64,000 nucleotides of DNA, from assembly GCA_905182555.1 (NCBI GenBank), contig CAJJBX010000021.1, positions 45,758 through 109,757 on the forward strand, read 5' to 3'. The DNA comes from an uncultured Ilumatobacter sp. GTDB taxonomy: Bacteria; Actinomycetota; Acidimicrobiia; Acidimicrobiales; Ilumatobacteraceae. Both the position numbers and the translations under genes were made by a program. Of this stretch, positions 8,576 through 17,489 are shown piece after piece; the stretch's first letter is position 1; every line of letters begins with the position of its first letter. The notes below the pieces were generated by a model, which saw only the letters and a list, made by a program, of their open reading frames with translations, was not told the DNA's origin and did not search any database.

Positions 8576-10228
8576 CTACTGGGCGGCGAGGTCGATCGCG
8601 CGTTGCTTGAGGGCGCGATAGTCGAGCTTTCCATTGTTGGCACGCCCGACCGTGTCGATTTCAAAGACAGCCTTCGGTGCCTTGTAGGCAGCGAGGTTGG
8701 CCTTGACGTGTTCGCGCAGCTCTTGTGATTCGACCGAAGCGCCCGGGTGAGTTTCGATGAGCGCAGTGATCGATTCGCCCCACTTCTCGTCTGGCAATCC
8801 CACGACTGCGGCGTCGGCAACGGCGCGATGCCGTTTGAGGCACTCTTCGACTTCTTCCGGGTACACCTTTTCGCCACCGGTGTTGATGCATTGGCTTCCG
8901 CGCCCAAGGAGGGCGACGGTGCCGTCGACTTCGACCGTGGCGTAGTCGCCCGGGATTGAATAGCGCTCGCCGCCGATGATCACAAAAGTTTCGGCCGACT
9001 TGACCTCGTCCTTGTAATAACCAATCGGGGTGCGGCCGCGCAGAGCCACCCGACCACGCTCACCCGAGCCCGGACCGACGTCGTTGCCGTCGTCGGTGAT
9101 GACTCGCGTGTTGGGGCCAAGTTGGAACTGAGCAGTCTGACGGTTCGGGTCGCTGGCTGACTCGGAGGTCGTCGTGTTTGTCGCCATGCCGATTGCTTCG
9201 CTCGATCCGAGGGCGTCGACCATGATCAGCCGATCGTTGTGGCGGAGCAGGCCGTCTTTGGTCTCTTTCGACCACATCACGCCGGACGACACGATCACGC
9301 GGAGCGACGAGATGTCCCAACGATCGGGCTCGGCCTCAAGAGCTTTGAGGATCGGCTTGGCGAACGCATCGCCGACGATCGACGTTGAGTTGATCTCGTA
9401 CTGTTCGACTGAATCGAGGAATTCCGCGGCATTGAAGCTGCGGCCCACGACGGTGGTGACACTGCCGCCGACCATCAGGTTGCTAATTGCATTGAATAAG
9501 CCGGTTCCATGCATAAGAGGCGCCCCCGGCAGGTTGCGCGGGCCGGACTTGGTAGCGCGCGCTTCAACAGCATCGAGGTCCTGCTCGGGCGGAAGTCGCA
9601 TGCGATTGTTGGCGTCGAGTAGGCCGAACAAGTCGTCTTGGCGCCACATGACGCCCTTCGGCATACCCGTGGTGCCGCCGGTGTAGAGGAGCATCAGGTG
9701 GTCGCCCGAGCGACCCCATGGCCCCGACACGTTCTCGTCGGTTCCAGCAACGGCAGCGACCTCATACGGCATTGCCCAGTCGGGGCACGGGCCAGCGCCG
9801 TCGTCGACCCAAAGCCATGTCGTGATGCGCGGGACACGAGAACGGATTGCCTCGATCTGGTCGACAAACGTTCCGTGGAAGACCACGGTGGTGACGTCGC
9901 CGTTGTCCCACAGGTAAACGAGCTCGTCAGCGGCATACCGATAGTTAGTATTGACCGTGGCGCAGCCGGCCTTGAATGCAGCGAAGGTCGACTCGAGGTA
10001 CTCAGGACAGTTGTAGAGGTACTGGGCAATCTTGTCCTGCTCCGCTGCTCCAGGCGCAGCGAGCAGGGCAGCCGCAACGCCATTGGCACGCCGGTTCATC
10101 TCAGTCCAGCTGATCTGGCGAGCGCCTTGCTGCTGGGCGAGTGCATCGCCGAGGCCTTCGGCGATTGTCTCCCAGACGTCGGCGAGATTCCATCCCGTCT
10201 CGGTGGGGTTTGAGTCGATTGTCGTCAC
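8576..10228 (-). CDS. Acyl-CoA synthetase, FadD19-like
   Basis: A 550-residue ANL-superfamily ligase. The ATP-binding motif is LLYTGGTTGMPKGVMW, the hinge and adenylate region is PGDYATVEVDG, LLGRGSQCINTGGEKVYPEE is the A8 segment, and a lysine in NGKLDYRALK closes the site. The overall pattern (GVMWRQDD, GYYKDE, FVIIGGERYSIPGDY) recalls the mycobacterial FadD19 group that activates C24 steroid side chains, a comparison made from memory. It makes acyl-CoA from a fatty or branched acid, ATP and CoA in the cytosol. The start codon is GTG. The LLM gene upstream lies 19 bases away on the same strand. Confidence 0.88.
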   Translation of the reverse strand: MTTIDSNPTETGWNLADVWETIAEGLGDALAQQQGARQISWTEMNRRANGVAAALLAAPGAAEQDKIAQYLYNCPEYLESTFAAFKAGCATVNTNYRYAADELVYLWDNGDVTTVVFHGTFVDQIEAIRSRVPRITTWLWVDDGAGPCPDWAMPYEVAAVAGTDENVSGPWGRSGDHLMLLYTGGTTGMPKGVMWRQDDLFGLLDANNRMRLPPEQDLDAVEARATKSGPRNLPGAPLMHGTGLFNAISNLMVGGSVTTVVGRSFNAAEFLDSVEQYEINSTSIVGDAFAKPILKALEAEPDRWDISSLRVIVSSGVMWSKETKDGLLRHNDRLIMVDALGSSEAIGMATNTTTSESASDPNRQTAQFQLGPNTRVITDDGNDVGPGSGERGRVALRGRTPIGYYKDEVKSAETFVIIGGERYSIPGDYATVEVDGTVALLGRGSQCINTGGEKVYPEEVEECLKRHRAVADAAVVGLPDEKWGESITALIETHPGASVESQELREHVKANLAAYKAPKAVFEIDTVGRANNGKLDYRALKQRAIDLAAQ

Positions 10229-10247
10229 GCCGAACGACGGTAGCCAA

Positions 10248-11060
10248 CTAGCTCGGCGGTCCCTGCATTAGCCGGTCGTATGCCGCATTTGCAGGGGAAT
10301 GTTCAGACATCGCACCCCACATTGATTCGATCCACCAGGTGGCTCCGGCGTCTTTGTATGCCCTCGGCGAATGCTCGGTGCCCTGGCCCTCGACGACGAT
10401 GTCGAAGTCGTTGGCGGTGCTGGGGTGCGCAGCAATTTCGGCGCGCAGTGTCGCGACCTCGTCGAGCGTCGGTTGACGGACACCCATCTCGGTCGACGGG
10501 TCGATGACCTGCGGGATGATTCCGTCCCAGCTGAGTGCACGACGCATCGACTTCGGTCGGTCGAGGGCTCCAACGCACCAGATGGGGACGCGCGGTTGCT
10601 GGACGGTGTGGCCGATGGTTGGAAATTCAGTGGACTGCACCGTGTAGTGCGTGCCCGCGTACTCGAAGGGCTGGCCCTTCCAGAGGCCGCACATAACGTC
10701 AAGACACTCGTCCATCAGCTCGGATCGCACCTTGCGGTTGCACTCCTCGCCAAAGGTGTCGAATCCACTGTTGGTCGCTCCGAGGCCAACCGACAGGGTG
10801 ACCCGACCGTCGGAAATGCGGTCGACGGTTGCCACTTGGCTCGCCAACTCCCATGGCCGACGGCGTGACGGCGGTGTGAGCATCGTGCCCAACCTGATCT
10901 TGGAGGTCCGGACAGCGGCGAGGCCGAGCGAGATCCACGCGTCGACACCCCAGACCGGTTCCCACACAAAGAGGCCGTCCCAACCGGCTTGTTCGGCGGC
11001 AGCCGCGAGATCTCCGACGTCGGTGGCGTCAGCCCACGGAATCACAAATCCAAACTTCAC
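10248..11060 (-). CDS. Luciferase-like (LLM class) flavin/F420-dependent oxidoreductase
   Basis: A 270-residue TIM-barrel protein of the bacterial luciferase-like family: GFVIPWADATDVGDLAAAAEQAGWDGLFVWE at the start, RLGTMLTPPSRRRPWELASQVATVD and LSVGLGA in the core. The family uses FMN or, very often in actinobacteria, coenzyme F420 as hydride carrier. The substrate is unknown. It starts with GTG at 11060 and probably forms a two-gene unit with the FadD19-like ligase. Confidence 0.82.
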   Translation of the reverse strand: MKFGFVIPWADATDVGDLAAAAEQAGWDGLFVWEPVWGVDAWISLGLAAVRTSKIRLGTMLTPPSRRRPWELASQVATVDRISDGRVTLSVGLGATNSGFDTFGEECNRKVRSELMDECLDVMCGLWKGQPFEYAGTHYTVQSTEFPTIGHTVQQPRVPIWCVGALDRPKSMRRALSWDGIIPQVIDPSTEMGVRQPTLDEVATLRAEIAAHPSTANDFDIVVEGQGTEHSPRAYKDAGATWWIESMWGAMSEHSPANAAYDRLMQGPPS

Positions 11061-11110
11061 GAACTCGACGCTAGATCACATCAGGCTGGCGTGCCCGAAA
11101 AGCTGTTCTA

Positions 11111-11154
11111 CGTCGAGCTTTTGGTGCGCATGCCAACCGAATTGTCGATGCAAA
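11111..11154. repeat. 44-bp intergenic repeat, copy 1
   Basis: This stretch matches 60963-61006 at 33 of 44 positions without a gap. The best conserved blocks are CGTCGA, ATGCCA, CCGA, TTGT and GCAAA. It lies 40 bases upstream of the acyl-CoA dehydrogenase start. Confidence 0.5.
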
Positions 11155-11193
11155 TTGAGTGAAGCGGTTCGCGCTGGGTCCTACAGTGCAGCG

Positions 11194-12284
11194 ATGGTCA
11201 CGCTTGTTGATGCCGCACACGATCTCATTGAACTCATCGAGGCGCATGCCGATCTTGCGGAACGCAACCGGCGTTTGCCGGGCGAGACCGTCAAGGCGTT
11301 GACCGATGCGAATTTGATGCGGATGTGTGTCCCGGCGCAATACGGCGGCCCGGAGGCGGACCCGCTCACGCTTCTGGAAGCAATCGCCACACTCGCTTTC
11401 GCCGACGGCGCAGCCGGGTGGTGCGCGATGATCGCCTCTACCACGTCGTCGATGGCAGCGTTTCTGCCCTCGAGCGCCGCACAGCAGATCTATGGAGACC
11501 CGCAGGTGGTCACCGGCGGCGGCGACAAGGATGTCAAGGTTTGGGGATACGACGAGGGCGCGTGCTTCCACGTCGGAAAGGGCCACAGCGGCGCCATCGC
11601 TAAGGTCAAGTTTTCGCCCGACGGCCAGAAGATCGTCACCGTCGGCTCCGGCAAAGCGACGTCACCCTCCACGACACCTGGCACACCTCTGGGATGCGCG
11701 GATCGGGTTCGCTCGACTTTTCGGTTGAAGCAGCGTTCGCTCCAGCCGAATTTACCATGCAGCCCGGCGTCACTCACCCAGCGGTCGACACGCCTCTCGC
11801 ACGCTTCCCGAACTTCGCACTCCTCGCGGCGGCCGTGAGCGCGGTCGGCCTCGGTATCGCGCGGCGCAAGCGCTCGACTAAGTGTTCGTTACATGCACAG
11901 GTAACGAAGAGGCCGCCCTGGCTCAACTAGCCGACATCGCAGCAAATGGAAGCTTAGCTGAAGTCGCCCGCGCCGAAGCCGCCTATCACCTTGCTGTGGA
12001 AGCCGATGTTGCCGATCGCAGCCGTTCTTGCCGGCGACGGCGCCACAATCGAGCAGCGCACCTGCATCCGGCTCGCCGCCACGAACGCGGCGGCCGTCGG
12101 CGCTGAAGTCACCGACACCGCCTTTACCTTGGCCGGCGGTACTGCTGTCTATGACACCAGCCTGCTCGGCCGGTGCCTGCGCGACGCCCACGTTGTTACC
12201 CAGCACATCCAGACCGCACCCAAGCTGAACGAGAAGATCGGCCAGCTTCTGCTCGGCCAGGACACCGATACTTCAATGTTCTGA
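11194..12284 (+). pseudogene. Acyl-CoA dehydrogenase, multiply frameshifted and carrying a foreign segment
   Basis: The start at 11194 leads into a typical acyl-CoA dehydrogenase N-terminus (LPGETVKALTDANLMRM, PAQYGGPEADPLTLLEA, DGAAGWCAMIASTTSSMAAF). After DPQVVTGG the frame enters a WD40-like repeat (about 11515-11655) where about 70 dehydrogenase residues should be. The enzyme resumes one frame over with DVTLHDTWHTSGMRGSGSLDFSV and PLARFPNFALLAA, breaks again near 11880 and near 11995, and finishes with IEQRTCIRLAATNAA, CLRDAHVVTQH and DTDTSMF. The C-terminus is typical of HsaA/DszC-like flavin enzymes. At least three frame changes are needed, so as written it is dead. Confidence 0.8.
11515..11655 (+). 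other. WD40-repeat-like segment inside the acyl-CoA dehydrogenase
   Basis: The segment encodes DKDVKVWGYDEG, HVGKGHSGAIAKVKFSPDG and IVTVGSG, a complete WD40 blade pattern (x-VKVW ... GHxxxIxxVKFSPDG). From memory it resembles the last repeats of the eukaryotic ciliary protein CFAP52/WDR16. It replaces rather than interrupts dehydrogenase sequence, and the left junction is in a GGCGGCGGC run that both sequences could share. Confidence 0.6.
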
Positions 12285-12300
12285 GTGTGCAGCTGCGCTG

Positions 12301-12323
12301 CAGGGCCGACTCCGTCGGCCCTG
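12301..12323. terminator. Hairpin after the acyl-CoA dehydrogenase
   Basis: Perfect ten-base arms CAGGGCCGAC and GTCGGCCCTG with loop TCC. It starts 17 bases past the dehydrogenase stop and also lies just past the stop (12341) of a minus-strand reading frame, so it could serve both directions. There is no T run. Confidence 0.65.
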
Positions 12324-12340
12324 CGACTGGCCTCGCAGAT

Positions 12341-12767
12341 TCAGAAGTCTTCGGGCTGGCGCCTGAATTCGCGTCGTTCCTGCGCTGCTCCTGCCACTTG
12401 AGCAGTGCAAACTCGTCGTAGCGCTTGCCGAGGATCTGGTCGGCGTCGGCGAGGTCGCCCGCTTACTCGGAGATGACGCGGTCTGCAACGAAGCCTGGGT
12501 GAGCCGGATCGTTGATGACGGCGTTGATGACCGATCCGACGTCGTTGACGCCGGTCGCACCGAGCAACGTGTGCCGATGTGCCGATGTGCCGATGTGCCG
12601 ATGTGCCGATGTGCCGATGTGCCGATGTGCCGATGTGCCGATGTGCCGATGTGCCGATGTGCCGATGTGCCGATGTGCCGATGTGCCGATGTGCCGATGC
12701 CGAGTTCGCCAGCAAGTTCATCGTCCGGAGTTCTCGTTGGGCGCTTCGGCGGCATGCCATCGTCCAT
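12341..12767 (-). pseudogene. Degenerate small ORF interrupted by an octanucleotide array
   Basis: On the minus strand a start at 12767 gives MDDGMPPKRPTRTPDDELAG, then runs into the repeat array, after which coding-like sequence appears in shifted frames: TLLGATGVNDVGSVINAV and HPGFVADRVISE to a TAA at 12463-12465, then ILGKRYDEFALLKWQEQRR and, one frame over, EFRRQPEDF to a TGA at 12341. The pieces look like one small unidentified protein with frame errors. With 17 repeats the start is out of frame with TLLGATG; 16, 13 or 19 copies would join them. No family is recognised. Confidence 0.4.
12571..12706. repeat. Octanucleotide tandem array, 17 copies of GTGCCGAT
   Basis: 136 bases made of 17 perfect copies of the 8-mer GTGCCGAT (ATCGGCAC on the minus strand). 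Because 8 is not a multiple of 3, the array is open in all three frames per strand and encodes a period of eight residues (MCRCADVP on plus, GTSAHRHI on minus). Perfect copies suggest recent slippage. Change of one unit shifts the frame of anything translated across it. Confidence 0.97.
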
Positions 12768-12892
12768 GCCATGTCACCATGCCATTCACCATGCCATTCA
12801 CCATGCCATTCACCATGCCATTCACGGCGCCGGCAAAAAGGAGCAGGAGCCCGGTGGGAACGCAACGGCGCAGCTCGCGTACCTTCCCGTGC
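12707..12892. other. Region between the repeat array and the enoyl-CoA hydratase
   Basis: About 190 bases containing the N-terminal part of the degenerate minus-strand ORF, four 12-base repeats (12775-12825), and the presumed leader of the hydratase gene. No clear promoter or ribosome site was found. Confidence 0.5.
12775..12825. repeat. 12-bp tandem repeat, four copies of CACCATGCCATT
   Basis: Four perfect copies plus CAC. The period is a multiple of three, and each unit contains ATG, so it reads MPFT repeated in one plus frame that happens to be in phase with the downstream hydratase. Confidence 0.95.
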
Positions 12893-13687
12893 ATGGAGAC
12901 GATCTCGCTTGCGCGCACTGGCCATGTGGTAACCGCCACAATCAACAACCCGAACTCGCCGATGAATGCCGTCGACGAGCAGTTGCATCACGACTTCGGC
13001 GAGCTGTTCCGCATGCTCAAGATGGCCGACGACGAATTGCTCGTCGGGGCGAGGGTGATCGTGCTGACAGGATCGGGCCGGGCGTTTTCCGCCGGTGGCG
13101 ACATGGCTTGGTTCCCTGAACTGCGGACGCCGGATCGATTGACACGTTTGCGGCGCGAAGGAAAACAGATCATCTGGGATCAGCTCGATGTGGAGATCCC
13201 AATCGTGTGCGGGTTGAACGGCCCAGCGGTCGGCCTCGGCGCTTCGATCGCGCTCATGTGTGATGTGATTGTGATGGCCGAGACGGCAGCGATCATCGAC
13301 CCGCACGTCCAGGTCGGCCTCGTCGCCGGCGACGGCGGCGCGGCAATCTGGCCACTCCTGCTCGGCCCGATGGCGGCAAAGCGGCACCTGCTGCTCGGGG
13401 ACCCACTCACCGCCGTCGAGGCACTGCGCCTCGGCGTCGCAGCCGAGATTTGCCCGGCCATCGATGTTGGGGCGGGTGCCCTCCGGTGGGCAGAGCGAAT
13501 CGCAGCGCAGGCGCCACTCGCGGTGCAGGGCACAAAAATTGCTGTCAACCAGCAATTGAAGCAAGCGTTGCTGACGAGCTTCGATGTGTCGATGGCTCTA
13601 GAGATGCCGTGCTTCAACTCAGCTGACCACGCCGAGGCTGTGGCGGCTTTCGTCGAGAAGCGAACCCCCAAGTTCGAAGGCAAGTGA
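12893..13687 (+). CDS. Enoyl-CoA hydratase/isomerase family protein
   Basis: A crotonase-fold protein of 264 residues. The two oxyanion-hole segments are visible as GRAFSAGGDMAW and NGPAVGLGASIALMCDV, and IIDPHVQVGLVAGDGGAAIWP holds the region of the second catalytic acid (DGG). It would hydrate trans-2-enoyl-CoA or act on a related CoA ester in beta-oxidation. I set the start at the ATG at 12893 (METISLARTGHVV), which gives the normal family N-terminus; the frame stays open upstream through the repeats but that extension is low complexity. The surroundings are other acyl-CoA enzymes. Confidence 0.87.
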   Translation: METISLARTGHVVTATINNPNSPMNAVDEQLHHDFGELFRMLKMADDELLVGARVIVLTGSGRAFSAGGDMAWFPELRTPDRLTRLRREGKQIIWDQLDVEIPIVCGLNGPAVGLGASIALMCDVIVMAETAAIIDPHVQVGLVAGDGGAAIWPLLLGPMAAKRHLLLGDPLTAVEALRLGVAAEICPAIDVGAGALRWAERIAAQAPLAVQGTKIAVNQQLKQALLTSFDVSMALEMPCFNSADHAEAVAAFVEKRTPKFEGK

Positions 13688-13822
13688 GGCGAACCCCAGA
13701 AGTCCTGTCTCACCGCTGCCGACGTCGTTAACGAGCGCTGTACCGAAGCATCGAGCGCTGAAGTCGCGCTGAAGTCGCGCTGGTAGTTGGGTCATTGATC
13801 TCGATGTGCCTATTGTCACGTC

Positions 13823-15408
13823 ATGAGTGCCATCGCGAACGTCGCCGGAATCGTCCGAACACACGGTGTGGGGAGGCCCGAGCACACCGCCCTGATCGAA
13901 GGGCAACGGCGTCTGTCCTGGGCCGACGTGTATGAGCGTGCGCAACGAACTTCTCAGGCGCTCGCGTCGGTCGGCGTTGGTGCTGAAGACCGTGTGGCAT
14001 TCCTCGATAAAAACGGCATCGAACACTTCGATGTGTTCTTTGGTGCGTCGCTCCTCAACGCCGTTGCAGTCGACGTCAACTGGCGCCTTGCTCCGCCGGA
14101 AGTTGCCTTCATCGTCAACGACGCGGAAGCCAAGGTGCTTGTTGCCGGGCTTGATTTCGTACCGATCCTCGATGCCATCAAGGATGAGCTGACGTCGACG
14201 ACGAAGATTCTGGTCATCGGTGGGGTCGGTGAGGCCAATGGGGGCTACGACGACTTCGAAACATGGATCAACGGTTTTGATGCTCAAGACCCCGGCGTCG
14301 AAGCCGTCGGCGGCGACGTCGCATTCCAGCTGTACTCGTCGGGCACGACCGGCCGTCCCAAGGGCGTCATGCTCTCCAACGACAACTTCTTCAGCTTGCT
14401 CCCGATGGCCAAGGAGATCTGGGAGCTTTCCGGCGATGCGGTCAACCTCGCAGCGATGCCGCTCTTCCACATCGGTGGCGGAGGCTGGGCAACGGCAGGC
14501 ATGTATGAGGGTTGCACGACGGTGATCCTGCGCGAGCTCGACCCGGCTGGTCTGATCGACCTGATTCAGAACGAGAAGGTCACCCACGGTTTCGTCGTGC
14601 CAGCAGTGCTGCAGTTCATGCTGATGATGCCGAACATGGAGGGTGCTGATTTCTCCAGCTTGAAGATCCTTGTCTACGGAGCGTCACCGATCAGCGAAGA
14701 AGTGCTGGCGGCCTGCGTCGAGAAGTTCAAGCCGTGAAACCGTGCTGGCCTATGGGCTGACCGAAACTACTTTTACACACGACAATCCTGCCCCCCGAAG
14801 ACCACGACCCGAATGGGCCGAACAAGCATCGCCTCCGGTCGTGTGGTGTTGCCGGCCCAGGGGTCGAGGTGCGCATGGTCGGCGACGGCGGCGAAGACGT
14901 TGAGGTCGGTGAGGTCGGCGAGATCTGGGTGCGCACACCGCAGAACATGCTGGGTTACTGGAAGATGCCGGAAGAAACAGCCAAGGCGCTCACCGACGAC
15001 GGCTGGTTCAAGTCAGGCGACGCCGGGTACCTCGACGCCGACGGCTATCTCTATATCCACGACCGCGTCAAAGACATGATTGTCTCGGGTGGCGAGAACG
15101 TGTACCCGGCAGAAGTCGAGAATGTGCTGATGAAGCACGAGGCCATTGCTGACGTCGCGGTCATCGGCGTGCCGCATGAGAAGTGGGGCGAAACTGGCAA
15201 GGCTGTCGTGGTCGCAGCCGAGGGTGCCACGGCCGACGACGCCACGGCTGCTTCGATCATCGCCTTCGCCAAAACACAGCTCGCCGGGTTCAAGTGCCCG
15301 ACGACCGTCGACTGGGTGACCGAACTCCCACGCAACCCCACGGGCAAGATCTTAAAGAAAGACCTGCGCGAGCCGTATTGGGTTGGGCGTGAAAGGCGCG
15401 TGGGCTGA
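13823..15408 (+). CDS. Acyl-CoA synthetase (AMP-forming), frameshifted
   Basis: An ANL-family ligase read in two or three frames. Frame one (13823-14737) has LYSSGTTGRPKGVMLS (P-loop), LFHIGGGGW and the acyl-binding half up to EKFKP. After a disturbed stretch (about 14737-14810, containing LAYGLTETT) the second part resumes with GVEVRMVGDGGEDVEVGE, GYWKMPEETAKAL, WFKSGDAGYLDADGYLYI, the SGGENVYPAEVE motif and the catalytic lysine in NPTGKILKKDLR. The complete protein would be about 525 residues, normal for the family. Two small indels explain the break, so the true gene is probably intact. It activates a fatty or aromatic acid to its CoA ester. Confidence 0.85.
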
Positions 15409-15538
15409 TTCGGGTCGAATTGGGTGAAACCTCAGGCCAGATCAGGTCGTCGAGCGACGGTCGCGTTCTGCTGGGACCGCGATGTGACGCGGGGCGCATC
15501 GATCGTTCGGTTGTGAAACGTGGATAGCGTGGTCAATC

Positions 15539-17461
15539 GTGTCTTCTACCGAAACAACCCAGACGCTCGCAGACGGACTGTCTTTGCGAACTGACATCCG
15601 CAACCTCGCGATCGTCGCTCACGTCGATCATGGCAAGACCACGCTGGTCGACGCCATGCTCCAGCAGTCGGGTGCTTTCAGCGCTCACGAAGAAGTCGTC
15701 GAGCGGGTCATGGACTCGGGCGACCTCGAACGAGAAAAGGGCATTACGATTCTCGCCAAGAACACGTCCCTTGTCTGGGACGACAAAGCGAGTGGGGAGG
15801 GCATCGTATCAACATCGTCGATACGCCCGGTCACGCCGACTTCGGTGGCGAAGTGGAACGTATACTGTCAATGGTCGATTCTGTTTTGTTGGTTGTTGAT
15901 GCCGTTGATGGGCCTATGCCGCAAACACGTTTTGTGCTGCGTAAGGCGCTTGCTCGGAACCTGCCGGTGATCCTCGCCATCAACAAGATTGACCGAGCCG
16001 ACGCGCGCACCGCCGAAGTTGTCGACGAGGAACTGGTCCGATGATGCCCGTGAAGACCAGGTCGAGTTTCCAATCGTCTACTGCTCGGGCCGCGACGGCT
16101 GGGCAACGCTCGACCTCGACGAGGCGCAGGCCATTGTCAAGGGCGACGTGACCGGCAAAGACCTGACGGCGTTCGTCGATGTCATTCTGGAGAGCATTCC
16201 CGCACCGACCTACACCGAGGGTGCACCACTGCAGGCATGGGTCACCAACCTCGATTCCTCGCCGTACCTGGGACGCATGGCGTTGCTCCGCATTATGGAA
16301 GGCGAGATCAAGAAGGGTCAGCAGGTTGCCTGGTGCAAGGTTGACGGCACGATTGCCCGAGCCAAGATCTCCGAGTTGTTCCTCACAGAGCACCTCACTC
16401 GCGTGCCGGTTGAGTCAGCTCGCCAGGGCGACCTCGCAGCCATCGCCGGGATCGAAGACATCTTCATCGGCGAGACATTGGCCGACATCGATAATCCAAT
16501 CGCATTGCCGCTGATCACCGTCGACGAGCCGGCACTGTCGATGACCATTGGCATCAACACCTCACCGCTCGCGGGCCGCGAGGGTAAGAAGCTCACTGCC
16601 CGCTTAGTCAAAGCCCGCCTCGACCAAGAACTCGTCGGCAACGTATCGATCCGCGTTCTCCCGACAGTGCGTCCCGACGCCTGGGAAGTTCAGGCCCGTG
16701 GCGAACTGCAGTTGGCGATCCTCGTTGAGACTATGCGTCGCGAAGGTTTCGAGCTGACCGTTGGCAAGCCGATTGTGTTGACCAAAGAAGTCGACGGCAA
16801 GCTCCACGAGCCGGTCGAGCGTGTCACCATTGACGTTCCCGACGAGTACCTCGGCGCCGTCACGCAGTTGCTGGCCACCCGCAAGGGTCGAATGCAGAAC
16901 ATGGGCGGCAGCGGCTGGGTTCGCCTCGACTATCTCGTGCCGGCCCGAGGCCTCATTGGTTTCCGCACACAGTTCATGACTGAAACCCGCGGTACCGGCA
17001 TCATCAGCCACATTTTCGAAGGCTACGAACTGTGGGCTGGCGAGATCCGTGCTCGTGCGCAGGGCGTGCTGGTCAGTGACCGTATGGGTCCCGTGACGAA
17101 CTACGCCATGATTAACCTGCAGGATCGTTCGGCCATGATGGTCAAGGCTGGCGACGACGTCTATGAGGGCATGATCATTGGCGAGAACTCCCGCGCCGGC
17201 GACATGGACGTCAACATCTGCCGTGAGAAGAAGCAGACCAACGTGCGTGCGTCGTCGTCCGACGACACTGTGAAGGTCACGCCGCCAAAGCTGCTGTCGC
17301 TTGAAGGCGCACTCGAATTCATCAGCGTCGATGAATGTGTCGAAGTGACCCCGCAAAACATTCGAATCCGCAAGGTCGAGCTTGACCCCACGATTCGCGC
17401 CCGCCACACCAAGAAGGTCAACAACGAGCTGAAGGCCGAGGACGAAGCCCGTAAGGGCTGA
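15539..17461 (+). CDS. typA: GTPase TypA/BipA, frameshifted
   Basis: A translational GTPase related to EF-G that binds the ribosome and aids 50S assembly and stress growth. The G domain is visible across frames: [15 protein letters not shown] (G1), [11 protein letters not shown] (G2), then after a one-base loss near 15808 [17 protein letters not shown] (G3) and NKIDRADAR (G4). A second break near 16040 removes some bases between VVDEEL and [11 protein letters not shown]. The remaining 1.4 kb ([12 protein letters not shown] through the C-terminal TypA-specific domain) is intact. The start is GTG at 15539. Loss of this gene is tolerated in some bacteria, but the clean remainder suggests sequencing error. 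Confidence 0.9.
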
Positions 17462-17489
17462 GCGACCAAGGTCGGGCATACTTCCGCTC

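Noticed and set aside
12571..12706. Cysteine-rich repeat protein MCRCADVP on the plus strand
   Set aside because: It is only the translation of an 8-bp array that is open in every frame; there is no independent sign of selection on the peptide.
12571..12706. CRISPR array
   Set aside because: Units are 8 bp, directly adjacent, with no spacers; no cas genes nearby. The RecB/Cas4-like nuclease at 2209-3075 is a stand-alone actinobacterial type.
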